Shown piece by piece: positions 36,158 to 44,827 of a stretch of DNA of 64,000 nucleotides; the first letter of the stretch is position 1; the number at the start of each line of letters is the position of its first letter. The notes beneath the pieces were generated by a model, which saw only the letters and a list, made by a program, of their open reading frames with translations, had not been told where the DNA came from and did not search any database. This stretch comes from Terriglobales bacterium (GTDB taxonomy: Bacteria > Acidobacteriota > Terriglobia > Terriglobales > Acidobacteriaceae). Location: positions 168,681-232,680 of the forward strand of contig DATMXP010000018.1 of the NCBI GenBank assembly GCA_035561515.1, written 5' to 3'. Both the position numbers and the translations under genes were made by a program.

Positions 36158-37546
36158 TCACTGTTCGTCTTCATTCGGCAACGATTTCAAATATTCCACC
36201 AAATCCAATTTGTCCTGCGCCGACAATCCCAAGCTCATGCATTTGTCGTAATGGTCTACAACCGCGTTTAAAGTCGCGAACCTACCGTCGTGATAGAACC
36301 CTCCTTTCTGATGTGTCCATAGCCCATTGAGTGGCGCAGTCCGGTATCCGCGGTCCGGTGCACGATCCGCCTGGAAGCTATCGACGCAAACGTCGCTTGG
36401 TTTGTGAAGATTCCAACCGGGCTCCGTCCAGATCGGCTCCACGTGGCAGGTGCTGCATTGGCCTTTACCGCTGAAGACCTTGTCACCGCGCTCCGCAGCA
36501 GTTTTGTCAAAGCTGCCGTCCGGAGGTGCGGGCGCAGGAATTGCCAATTGATACTGGTGCAGAGCAGGCAATTTGGATGTTATGAGATCAGGATTGTTTC
36601 TAACGTGGCCAAAGCCATTTGCCGCAGCAATCGGGAACTGCGTCGCATTATCAAGTCGTGGATCGAAAAAGGTGCCCTTGCCATGCATCTCCAGGTTCGC
36701 AACGAAAGCGTTCCAGTGCGTCACCGAACCCCAGCCAGTCCATGTGTGGAGGTTCACGCCAGCCAATCCAAAAGCGGGCGGAATCAGTGTGGCGGCGGAC
36801 ACGTTCGTGCCGGTCACTACCCCGTTCGATACCTGCTGCGGATTGAACGCTTTTCCGTCCATTAAAAGGCCAGCATCGAACTTTCCCGGTCCCCAACTGT
36901 TCAGCACCGCACGAACCGTAGCGACATCGGTTTTAAGGAGATCGGCAACCGGCTGCAAGTTGGGAGCTGCCGCAACAATCGCACCAACGTTCAGGTCACG
37001 GTTGGCCCATCCATCCAGTCGATGGCCAATGCCGGGAGCCATCGAATTGTCCACAGTGGAGTGACACATTGCACACTGAATCCCCGTGGACTTCAGAGAG
37101 CCATCGGCATTGAAGATTCCTGTGACGCCAATCACCGCGTTCAGTTTCAACAAAGCGAGGGTGACAGCCGGATCATCGACATCTACCTGGCCCTTCTTTA
37201 GTTGTTGCTGGAGTGCTTCAGGGAGAGCGTCGACATCAACTTTCAGGCCGAGCGCCAATGCTGTGCGCGGACTTACGCCCGAGCCAATTCCTCCAAACCG
37301 GGCACCTTCAATCGCTTTATGCAGTTGAAGCGTATCTCCCCAAAACTCTTCATCTCCAAAAGTATCGAAGCGAAACGTTTCACGGCCTTCCGTAATGGCG
37401 GATTGGACATTCGCCAGAATCGCGCGGTCGAATTCATTTAAGTGCTGATTATGCCGAGGTGATGAAGCGACAGGTTGTTTCCCAACAAAGACGACGGCGC
37501 AGCAAATTGCGAGCGCAACGGTGTAGACGATTCCAGTACGTGACAT
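36158..37546 (-). CDS. Di-haem c-type cytochrome (cytochrome c peroxidase-like)
   Basis: 462 residues. The signal peptide (about 1-28) is followed by two haem c attachment motifs, CAMCH (about residue 157) and CSTCH (about 362). The C-terminal segment APLNGLW..HQKGGFYHDGRFATLNAVVDHYD resembles the end of bacterial di-haem peroxidases and MauG-like proteins (PPLRN..YFHDG..TL..VV). It therefore probably works in the periplasm in electron transfer or peroxide reduction; which one cannot be said. The gene is monocistronic, convergent with the efflux operon and divergent from the sensor kinase gene, with a 354-bp shared upstream region that contains palindromes. Confidence 0.82.
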   Translation of the reverse strand: MSRTGIVYTVALAICCAVVFVGKQPVASSPRHNQHLNEFDRAILANVQSAITEGRETFRFDTFGDEEFWGDTLQLHKAIEGARFGGIGSGVSPRTALALGLKVDVDALPEALQQQLKKGQVDVDDPAVTLALLKLNAVIGVTGIFNADGSLKSTGIQCAMCHSTVDNSMAPGIGHRLDGWANRDLNVGAIVAAAPNLQPVADLLKTDVATVRAVLNSWGPGKFDAGLLMDGKAFNPQQVSNGVVTGTNVSAATLIPPAFGLAGVNLHTWTGWGSVTHWNAFVANLEMHGKGTFFDPRLDNATQFPIAAANGFGHVRNNPDLITSKLPALHQYQLAIPAPAPPDGSFDKTAAERGDKVFSGKGQCSTCHVEPIWTEPGWNLHKPSDVCVDSFQADRAPDRGYRTAPLNGLWTHQKGGFYHDGRFATLNAVVDHYDKCMSLGLSAQDKLDLVEYLKSLPNEDEQ

Positions 37547-37696
37547 TGGATCGCTCCTCTCACCGCAACGGAGGGTCTACGAGCCGGATAGGTTACAAAC
37601 TCAAACGAAAAAACTTTATCGTGAAATTTAGCGTAACCAATTGCGGGCATTCACGCTCTTTGTATCGACTGCAACTCCGCAATCTGTGTGGAAAGG

Positions 37697-37714
37697 CGAT
37701 ATTCTTTAATATCG
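37697..37714. promoter_or_regulatory. Perfect inverted repeat, candidate operator
   Basis: CGATATT, CTTT, AATATCG: a perfect 7-bp inverted repeat with a 4-base centre, in the divergent region between the di-haem cytochrome and sensor kinase genes. Confidence 0.45.
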
Positions 37715-37744
37715 TCCGGTCGTGCCCACTGCGTACAAATGGCG

Positions 37745-37765
37745 AATTGTAAACAGTTTGCAATT
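37745..37765. promoter_or_regulatory. Near-perfect 21-bp palindrome, candidate operator
   Basis: AATTG at one end and CAATT at the other enclose AAAC-A-GTTT. Of the ten pairs, nine are complementary and one (T/G) is not. Odd-centred palindromes of this length are typical binding sites of dimeric repressors. It could serve either the cytochrome gene (199 bp away) or the kinase gene (136 bp away). Confidence 0.45.
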
Positions 37766-37900
37766 TATTCGCATAAAAGTCCTTCGCAGTTGCCCAAAGC
37801 TGTCAAATACCCGTAATCTCTAAGACATTCCTATGTCCCGTCCAGCTGCTGGGCTATCCAGATGCGCTATTACATCAACGTGAACAACTAGGCGGCGCAC

Positions 37901-39661
37901 GTGCGACTTCGTCTGCAAAGCCAACTCGTGATCGTCATGATTGCCGTTCTTTCCGTGCTGACGATTGTGAGCCTGCTTGTCCTGCGGCACAGCGTTCAAA
38001 CGGAAGTGAGACGGCAGACGCTGGATGCTGTCGCGAGCTCTGTTCATGCTTTCGACCGGCTTCAAGAGCAGCAATTTGCAAGCCTCCTCAGAACGGCGTC
38101 CATGATGGCGGAGCTACCGACACTCAAGGCGGTGTTGGCAACGAAGCATCCGACTACGATCCAGGATGCCTCTGCTGAATTTTGGAAACTCTCGGGCACG
38201 GATCTGCTCATTCTCGGCGATACAGCCGGCGTACCGATGGCGGTCCACGCATCGGTAGCGAATCTTGGCACTGAGTCGGCGAATCGGATTCTGGCAGTCC
38301 GCAGCGCTGAAGAGCCGGAATCATGGTGGTACGACGAAAGCGGGCTTTACAGGATTGTGAGCCAGCAGGTAACGGCAGGATCGGGCAAAGACCAGCAGGC
38401 ATTGGGAACAATTGTCCTTGGATTGCGAATCAATGATGCAGTCGCGCAGGAAATCGGCAGGCTTACTGGCACGGAAGTGGTGCTCGGCGTCGGTGACTCC
38501 ATTTTGGCTACGACGCTGTCATCTTCAGATCGGGCTGGCTTGAAGGATGTTTTGCGAAATCAGTCCGGCGAGCGGGATTCAGTTCCGCGCGAAATCAGGA
38601 TCGGAAATAGGCGATTCGAAACAGCGTCCATTGTTTTGCAAACCGGCTCCAAGGCAACGGTGCGCTGTTATATGCTCATTCCGCTGGAAGAGACGTACGC
38701 GTTTCTCTCGCGACTGAACATTACCATCCTCGTGCTTGCATTAATGGTTGCCCTGCTGGGTGCGGCTCTTCTGCGTGTCATATCCAGTGCGATCACCCGC
38801 CCCTTGGAAAAGCTGGTCGCGGCGGTGAAGGCGTTGGCGAGTGGCGACCCTAACTACAGGGTGGAACTCAAAGGCAGCGTTGAGGTAAAGGAGTTGGGTT
38901 CTGCCTTCGTTTCCATGCGAAGGGATCTTGTGGAGTCTCAGCAGAGGCAGATCGAAGCGGAAAGGCTCGCGGCACTGGGAAGAGCGGCGGGTTCTATCTC
39001 CCACGACCTTCGGCATCATCTGGCTGCACTCGTGGCTAACGCCGAGTTCCTCCACGATTCAAAAGGGCCGGATTCTGACCGTGACGACCTTTACCGCGAG
39101 ATTCAACGTGCTTCCGACCAGATGACCGTGCTGATCGATTCTTTAGTTGAAATTTCGCGCGAACGCAGCACCTTGTCCCTTGCTGAAGATGAACTCCAGC
39201 AAATTGTGGTGCGCGCGCGGGACTCGCTAAAAGCGAATCCAGACTTTCGGCAGCAGCAGATCGACATCACTTCTTCGTGCGATACGCGAGGTATGTTTGA
39301 TGCGCAGAAGCTTCAGAGAGCGTTCTTCAATCTTCTACTTAATGCCTATGAAGCGACATCGGCCAAGTCGGGAATGGTTTCCGTCGACATCAAAAGCGTG
39401 GGAGACACGCTAGAGTGTCGGATCACGGACAACGGCCATGGCATTCCAGACGCAGTGAAGGTGTCGATGTTTGAACCGTTCGTGAGTGCCGGAAAAAATA
39501 ATGGCACTGGGCTGGGCCTGACCATCGCGACGAAAATCATAAGAGATCACTCGGGCGAGGTCGTGCTGGAGAGCACCTCCTCAGAAGGCACAACCTTTCT
39601 GGTTCGTCTTCCACGTAGGTCTGCGCCCGAAAGAACGGCTCCCGCCAGCGCAGTTATGTAG
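37901..39661 (+). CDS. Membrane sensor histidine kinase (orphan)
   Basis: 586 residues. TM1 (about 9-29) and TM2 (about 272-296) frame a ~240-residue periplasmic sensor region of dCache-like character. A HAMP domain (about 297-350) follows, then a dimerisation/phosphoacceptor helix with ISHDLRHHLAAL (His at about 368). The ATPase domain carries an N box (FFNLLLNAYEA, ~472), G1 (DNGHGIP, ~509) and G2 (GTGLGL, ~538). All catalytic motifs are intact. No response regulator is encoded nearby, so the partner lies elsewhere. The start codon is GTG with a weak purine-rich ribosome binding site. It is the first gene of an operon with the barrel and cupredoxin-like genes, which suggests that it senses a periplasmic condition related to them (inference). 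Confidence 0.85.
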   Translation: MRLRLQSQLVIVMIAVLSVLTIVSLLVLRHSVQTEVRRQTLDAVASSVHAFDRLQEQQFASLLRTASMMAELPTLKAVLATKHPTTIQDASAEFWKLSGTDLLILGDTAGVPMAVHASVANLGTESANRILAVRSAEEPESWWYDESGLYRIVSQQVTAGSGKDQQALGTIVLGLRINDAVAQEIGRLTGTEVVLGVGDSILATTLSSSDRAGLKDVLRNQSGERDSVPREIRIGNRRFETASIVLQTGSKATVRCYMLIPLEETYAFLSRLNITILVLALMVALLGAALLRVISSAITRPLEKLVAAVKALASGDPNYRVELKGSVEVKELGSAFVSMRRDLVESQQRQIEAERLAALGRAAGSISHDLRHHLAALVANAEFLHDSKGPDSDRDDLYREIQRASDQMTVLIDSLVEISRERSTLSLAEDELQQIVVRARDSLKANPDFRQQQIDITSSCDTRGMFDAQKLQRAFFNLLLNAYEATSAKSGMVSVDIKSVGDTLECRITDNGHGIPDAVKVSMFEPFVSAGKNNGTGLGLTIATKIIRDHSGEVVLESTSSEGTTFLVRLPRRSAPERTAPASAVM

Positions 39662-39675
39662 AACAAGGAGTTTGT

Positions 39676-41193
39676 ATGAGTCGGCCATCTACATGCATCC
39701 GCCGCTCTATTGGTGTTATGGCGATATTGTTCTGTCTCGGGTTGAGCACAGTCGACGGATTGGCTCAGACAAAGGAGAAAGTCGCGAGTGCCGAACTGAC
39801 GGAGATGATCGTCCAATTGCGTTCTGAACTGACTGAGACTCGGCAGCGACTGGCCGTAGCGGAGCAGCGGATTGCACGATTGGAGAACTCGTCTGCAGAG
39901 GAGCAGGGAGAGGCCGACGCTTCGCCGCATACCAAGGAAAGCTATCCGTCTGCCGTAGATCAGCCGCACCAGATGACCGCCGACAGCGACTATTCGGACG
40001 GAGGTACGTTTTCGCTGCTGAGATCGCAAGTGGCGGAACAACAGCAGACGAAAGTCGAGAGCACTTCCAAGTATCGCGTAAAACTGTCCGGGTTCATCCT
40101 GATGAACGCATACAGCAATCGGGGCGCGGCGGACCATCCGGATCTCGCGAACCGGGCGTTTCGTGACGGACCAGGGAGTGTGGGCGCTACGTTACGGCAA
40201 TCGATATTCGGAGCGCAGGTGATTGGCCCTACGCTGGCGGGCGGGCGATCGAGCGCGAATATCAGCATTGATTTGGCGGGAGGATTCCCGCAACGTCCTT
40301 ATGGCACGACCATGGGCATCTTGCGTTTGAGGCAGGCAAGCGGTCGGATCGACTGGGAGACAACGTCCCTGATGTTCGGCCAGGAAACGCCGATTATTTC
40401 GCCGCTATCACCAACAACGTTTGCCACGATAGCCGAACCGGGATTCTCCTGGGCAGGGAATCTCTGGGTATGGACGCCGCAAGTGATCGGAGAAAAGAGG
40501 ATTCGAACCTCGGATTCGAGCTACTTTTCAATCAGCGGCGGGTTGGCAGCACCAACGACAGAGGATATCCCGTCTTCTTCACAGTTCGTCGGACCCAATG
40601 CAGCAGAACTTTCCAGGCGACCCGCATTCGAGTTGACCGCGGGATGGCATGGAACGAGATATGGCCAGCCGATGGTGGTAGGGCTTGGCGGATTCTCAGG
40701 GCGACAAAGGTATTCGTTTGGCAGAAGTGCGGATGCATGGGCTGGCACGGCGTATTGGGACCTTCCTCTGTTCAAGTTCCTGTCGTGGAGCGGAGAGGCG
40801 TATCGCGGGCAAGCGACCGGAGGGCTTGGAGGGGCGGTATGGCAGTCTGTGGCCTACGACGGCGATCCAGATGCTCAGTCGACAAATATGAAGCCGTTGA
40901 ATTCAATCGGCGGTTGGTCGCAGGTCAAGGTGAAGGTACACCCCAAGTTGGAGTTCAATGTGGCGGGTGGGCAGGATAATGTTCTCGCCTATGATCTGCG
41001 GTGGGCACCGCAACTGACGAGTGAGTACTCATCGCTTTTTGCCAGAAACAGAGTAGGTTTCGTGAACGCAGTGTATCGTCCCAAATCGAATTTGCTGTTG
41101 AGCGTGGAGTATCGCAAACTGTGGACGTGGCGGTATACGGGTGCGGGGAATTCGGCTGATCAGGTCAATGTGGGGGCGGGGGTAAGTTTTTGA
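39676..41193 (+). CDS. Outer-membrane beta-barrel protein with N-terminal coiled coil
   Basis: 505 residues. After a signal peptide (about 1-30) comes a coiled-coil segment, ELTEMIVQLRSELTETRQRL and onward to about residue 72. A polar linker follows, then from residue ~135 alternating short beta strands (YRVKLSGFILMNAYSNRG) to the C-terminal Phe typical of barrel proteins (VNVGAGVSF). The layout of coiled coil plus barrel resembles porins that anchor to peptidoglycan through trimeric coiled coils, but I do not recognise a named family. It has a strong AAGGAG ribosome binding site, starts 14 bp after the kinase gene and overlaps the next gene by four bases. Confidence 0.72.
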   Translation: MSRPSTCIRRSIGVMAILFCLGLSTVDGLAQTKEKVASAELTEMIVQLRSELTETRQRLAVAEQRIARLENSSAEEQGEADASPHTKESYPSAVDQPHQMTADSDYSDGGTFSLLRSQVAEQQQTKVESTSKYRVKLSGFILMNAYSNRGAADHPDLANRAFRDGPGSVGATLRQSIFGAQVIGPTLAGGRSSANISIDLAGGFPQRPYGTTMGILRLRQASGRIDWETTSLMFGQETPIISPLSPTTFATIAEPGFSWAGNLWVWTPQVIGEKRIRTSDSSYFSISGGLAAPTTEDIPSSSQFVGPNAAELSRRPAFELTAGWHGTRYGQPMVVGLGGFSGRQRYSFGRSADAWAGTAYWDLPLFKFLSWSGEAYRGQATGGLGGAVWQSVAYDGDPDAQSTNMKPLNSIGGWSQVKVKVHPKLEFNVAGGQDNVLAYDLRWAPQLTSEYSSLFARNRVGFVNAVYRPKSNLLLSVEYRKLWTWRYTGAGNSADQVNVGAGVSF

Positions 41194-41891
41194 GGGTGCT
41201 TAAGCTGCTTTCGAATTCTGCGCTTTTCCTATGTGCGACGCTCTTCGCCTCGGCACAGGGAATAGTCGTGGCGACCCATATCGATATCGATCATGTACAT
41301 CACGATGCTATTGGCGACAACAGCAACGCGGTGGTCTGGTTGACACCGTTAGAGGGCGGCAAGGAAGCAAAGCCAGTCCCAAATGCCAAGTTCACCATCA
41401 GCCAAAAAGACAAGCAGTTCATCCCGCATGTTCTGGCGGTGCCGATAGGGACAAAGATCCAGTTTCCGAATAAGGACCCTTTCTTCCACAACGTTTTCTC
41501 GTTGTACCAGGGAAAGAAGTTCGATTTGGGCCTGTATGAGGCGGGCTCTTCGCGCGAGGTTCTCTTTGATAAACCGGGCGTGTCGTTCATATTCTGCAAC
41601 ATTCATCCGAACATGAGTGCATATGTCCTTGCGTTGGACACAAACTACTTCGACGTGACCCGCAAGGATGGGCAAGTGAGGATTGAGAATGTGCCGCCGG
41701 GGAAATATCGATTGCAGGTGTGGTACGAGCGGGCGGAGGACGCTGAACTTGCCAGACTTACTCGTATGTTGGAAGTTGGCGAATCCAACATTAAGGTAGG
41801 CACAATTCACGTTAAGGAATCACCGAAGTTCCAGCCCGAGCATAGCAACAAACACGGCAAGCCGTACGATCCTGAACCGCCTCCGTATTAA
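41190..41891 (+). CDS. Exported cupredoxin-like protein
   Basis: 233 residues from a TTG start that overlaps the previous stop (TTGA); a GTG two codons on is an alternative. After the signal peptide (to about residue 22) there is a plastocyanin-like domain. A His in PFFHNVFS (about 90) and the Cys-His-Met set in FCNIHPNMSAY (about 130) are spaced like type 1 copper ligands. A carboxypeptidase-regulatory-like beta domain follows (VRIENVPPGKYRLQVWYE), then a polar, Pro-rich tail. Proteins of this layout are often annotated as methylamine-utilisation or plastocyanin-like proteins; function here is unknown. Its stop codon is shared base for base with that of the convergent radical SAM gene. Confidence 0.75.
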   Translation: MRVLKLLSNSALFLCATLFASAQGIVVATHIDIDHVHHDAIGDNSNAVVWLTPLEGGKEAKPVPNAKFTISQKDKQFIPHVLAVPIGTKIQFPNKDPFFHNVFSLYQGKKFDLGLYEAGSSREVLFDKPGVSFIFCNIHPNMSAYVLALDTNYFDVTRKDGQVRIENVPPGKYRLQVWYERAEDAELARLTRMLEVGESNIKVGTIHVKESPKFQPEHSNKHGKPYDPEPPPY

Positions 41892-42907
41892 TCCTTGTAA
41901 TTCAAGGAGCAGACACATCGACGGCAGATGGGATTGTGAGTTACATCGAGAGCCTTCCGAAAATCTACTGCTGCAGGTTTATTGAGAACTTCTTGCAGAG
42001 AATGCTGGTTAATGTCCCCGATCTGTTCGTGAAAGAAACATGGACGCACAACTCCGTCTGTTTCGAGAACTGCTGATATCCAAGGCGCGTTGCAGATGGG
42101 CGCCGGAGGGAGCGCACCCTCGATGAGCGCTCGGAAGTGCCGAGCGATTCTACGCAGTTTGTCCGGCGATTCTCGAATGTAGCCTGAATCAATCTCAAGT
42201 GCGCGCTCAACAATCAGAGATTCGATTTCCGTTTCCAAGGTGCTGACTTGCCTGCTGTCGAGAGCGATTTCATTCTGGCGTTGAACAGGCCACACGAGGT
42301 TGCGGTTGAAGGCCGTCGAGGTAACATCTGCCGCAAGAAAAGAGATACTTGCCAGCCCGAGTGATTGCGCGGTGGCAACCGTGTCGCGAAGATGGTCGAA
42401 GTTGGATTTCTGAACAGTGGTTCGGGCGGACATTGTAAAGTCCGGACGGAGCCCGCGAATCACGTTGGTTGCGCGCTGAATACGGTCGCAAGCGCCCGGC
42501 ACTCCACGGATCTGGTCATGAATTGCGGAGGGACCGTCTAGCGAGATGATGCAATCGTCGACATGATCGCAAACGGATTTGCAATGCCGCTCAAGGAGCA
42601 AACCGGAAGTTAGCAGCGTGATCCTGATGCCCAGAGACTTGAGGAACGTGCACACGGAAGGGAAATCGGAGTGCATCAAGGGCTCTCCGCCTGTCAGCAC
42701 AACCCATTTGACCTTCAGTCGTTGCAGATCGTCGCGCAGACCGTGAAGGGTCTGTAGCGAGAGTTCGTGGGACTCGGTGCGCTTCCATATATCGCACATT
42801 GTGCAGCGGCAGTTACACCTGCCGTGCAAGTTCAGGATCAAGATAGGAAGCGTTGTAATGTCGCTTACGGCTTCGGAACCAACCCTAGCTTCTTCAGCAG
42901 TAGCCAT
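41888..42907 (-). CDS. Radical SAM/SPASM-type protein
   Basis: 339 residues. The cluster motif C-x3-C-x2-C is in CNCRCTMC (about residues 31-38), followed by the GGEP motif in VVLTGGEPLMHSDF (about 72) that binds the SAM amino group. The C-terminal region has additional cysteines (PICNAPW, a Cys in VVRPCFF, and NPICRRCVC) with SPASM-like spacing for auxiliary Fe-S clusters. SPASM proteins include peptide-modifying enzymes such as those maturing RiPPs and quinoproteins, which makes this the most likely peptide- or protein-modifying member of the operon. It is the last gene of the minus-strand operon, overlapping the fusion gene by 14 bp, with a GGGAAAAGGG ribosome binding site. Confidence 0.85.
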   Translation of the reverse strand: MATAEEARVGSEAVSDITTLPILILNLHGRCNCRCTMCDIWKRTESHELSLQTLHGLRDDLQRLKVKWVVLTGGEPLMHSDFPSVCTFLKSLGIRITLLTSGLLLERHCKSVCDHVDDCIISLDGPSAIHDQIRGVPGACDRIQRATNVIRGLRPDFTMSARTTVQKSNFDHLRDTVATAQSLGLASISFLAADVTSTAFNRNLVWPVQRQNEIALDSRQVSTLETEIESLIVERALEIDSGYIRESPDKLRRIARHFRALIEGALPPAPICNAPWISAVLETDGVVRPCFFHEQIGDINQHSLQEVLNKPAAVDFRKALDVTHNPICRRCVCSLNYKD

Positions 42908-44825
42908 GGCAAACCCTTTTCCCAGCTATGCTGACGGTCGGGCCAAGGATTTTGTGCGCTTCGTCCAGCAAACGCTGCATTGGTGCCCTGACCCAACGGA
43001 CTGTGCCTTCAATCTCAACAGCTTCCAATTTGGACGTTAATTCGCGAGGCATGCGGTCGTGCAGAGTCGTCGAAAGCAGCTGGATTCTTCCCCCGAGCAG
43101 GACTAGTTCCACCTCACGGAAGCTGGATCGAATCAGGGACTCGGCCGGGGAGAGTCCGCGATTCCTGATTGCGACAAGATCGGCAATCGCGCCTTCAAGA
43201 AGGGAGCCTTCGCCGTCGCTCAGTTTCAAAACGTCGGAGGAAAAGAGTGTGACGTTCCGGAATAGTTCCGGCGCCGAAAAACCCATCCGTTGATGGGCGA
43301 AGTTTAGTTCGTCGAGCAAATCGCCGTTTGCGGTGAGCGGCGAATCGGTGCCGAGCGCAACCCGCTGGATTGAGCGGATGAAGTCGGCGTCTTGCGGATA
43401 CCGAAAAAGGAAGTCGGCGGAGCTTGGACACCATATGAGTGCCGCACGACGGTAATTCAACAACGAAGCATCGCGTTGGTCTAGGGCAAGTCCATGTACA
43501 ACGACGGTAGAGGAATTGAGAGCTCCTAGGGAACTAAGTAGTGCGAGTTCTCGACGGCAGCGAGACGTGGTGCCTTCTCCCAGATGGATGATGAAGGGAG
43601 TGTCCGGTGAGCCGGACTGAAACCGTTCGAACACGTCTTCTTCGAAAAAAAGAGAATGCGCCCAGCGATAATCGCGCAGCACGCGAACGGGAAACTCAGG
43701 ATCGCTGAAGTCGGGCTCATATGGATTGTGATGACAAACAGTGGTTACTCCGGCGAGCAGGTTACGGATTGCTCCCCACCACAGACGAACGGAACGAGGC
43801 ACTTTACGCTGCGTGGCAATCTCGTCTGCGAATTGATTGTGAATGTCTTTGGCCCACTCGGAAGCGCTGGAGTAGGGTCCATTCCCCATCCTAGGGAATA
43901 GTGCAAAGTCGAGATGATCGTGAGCGTTGATGAGCCCGGGAAGGAGTAAATACCCGGACAGATCGATGTCCGCTCGCAGCCTGGAGGACGAGTGCGTGAT
44001 CTGCTGAATACGTCCGCGTGATATGGAAACGCTGCAAGGTCTGGCTACGTTGCTAGAGAACGCGACATCGCCTCCGGACAGTCGGAAGGAGTCGCGGAGC
44101 TTGCTCGTCCTGACCACAGGTGCAGCTATCGCAGGCTTGCGAAGGCGCAGGATATAGATCGGCGGCCTACCGGAACAACTGCGGATTACGTCTGCCTTGC
44201 CTGCTCTCCGTAAAATCTCACGTTCCGGCGTTCCAAAGAGAGGCTCGATTCTAGCTGATATCTCGAAGCCACAACGGCGAGTCTCCGTTTCAAGCTCGGT
44301 GATGCTGCGAGACACTGTTGGCAGCGATACCTCCCGAGCGCCAGAGATGAAGCCCCGTTTCCACTGCAGGAGGTTTGAGGTTTCGGGATGAATATCGGAG
44401 ATGAAGAACTCCGCACCAGGACGCAGGACGCGCCATACTTCGATGAGCACCTTTTCCAGATTCTGGACATGGCTGACCATAAATGACCCGATCGCGATAT
44501 CGAAGCGATGGGACCTGAGAGGCATGGCGGTAGCGTCCGCAAGTAACAGATATGCAGAGCATCCAACATGTATGGCAGCGCGCGATAACATTTGTGCGGA
44601 GCTGTCGATTCCAACGATGGCACTGGCTTCGCGTGCAGCAAGCACAGCCGACCAGCGGCCCGTTCCACAACCGAGGTCCAGTACAGAGCACCCTCGAATG
44701 GAGGGAAGGAGCGGTTTCAGTATTCTGGTTTCGAGCGCGAGCATGGGGTTGGGCTGCTCATCGTACACGGCAGACCACCCATCGAACTGAAGCCGAGTTT
44801 CGCTCGTGGCGAGTGAATCAGACAC
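42894..44825 (-). CDS. Fusion of a class I methyltransferase and an amidohydrolase
   Basis: About 643 residues. Residues ~10-210 are a SAM methyltransferase (motif I VLDLGCGTGRW at about 48, then VGIDSS, DATAMPLRSHRFDIAIGS). From ~235 an amidohydrolase (metal-dependent deaminase/chlorohydrolase type) follows. Its metal-binding LPGLINAHDHLDF lies at about 300; later landmarks are FIIHLGEG, VVVHGLALD and ALGTDSPLTANGDLLDEL (~493, catalytic Asp). The enzyme could hydrolyse or deaminate a ring or amide and methylate the product, or the two halves may act on one scaffold. I chose GTG 44825, 9 bases after GGGAGAG and 2 bp after the previous stop; the open frame begins at ATG 44879 inside the upstream gene. 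Both active-site sets look intact. I do not know this fusion from a characterised pathway. Confidence 0.82.
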   Translation of the reverse strand: MSDSLATSETRLQFDGWSAVYDEQPNPMLALETRILKPLLPSIRGCSVLDLGCGTGRWSAVLAAREASAIVGIDSSAQMLSRAAIHVGCSAYLLLADATAMPLRSHRFDIAIGSFMVSHVQNLEKVLIEVWRVLRPGAEFFISDIHPETSNLLQWKRGFISGAREVSLPTVSRSITELETETRRCGFEISARIEPLFGTPEREILRRAGKADVIRSCSGRPPIYILRLRKPAIAAPVVRTSKLRDSFRLSGGDVAFSSNVARPCSVSISRGRIQQITHSSSRLRADIDLSGYLLLPGLINAHDHLDFALFPRMGNGPYSSASEWAKDIHNQFADEIATQRKVPRSVRLWWGAIRNLLAGVTTVCHHNPYEPDFSDPEFPVRVLRDYRWAHSLFFEEDVFERFQSGSPDTPFIIHLGEGTTSRCRRELALLSSLGALNSSTVVVHGLALDQRDASLLNYRRAALIWCPSSADFLFRYPQDADFIRSIQRVALGTDSPLTANGDLLDELNFAHQRMGFSAPELFRNVTLFSSDVLKLSDGEGSLLEGAIADLVAIRNRGLSPAESLIRSSFREVELVLLGGRIQLLSTTLHDRMPRELTSKLEAVEIEGTVRWVRAPMQRLLDEAHKILGPTVSIAGKRVCHGYC

Positions 44826-44827
44826 GG

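Larger units (their letters stand above)
37547..37900. other. Divergent intergenic region with two palindromes
   Basis: No gene is seen between the cytochrome gene (minus) and the kinase gene (plus). The region is AT-richer than its surroundings and holds two clear palindromes, listed separately. No confident -35/-10 pair was found by eye. Confidence 0.5.
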
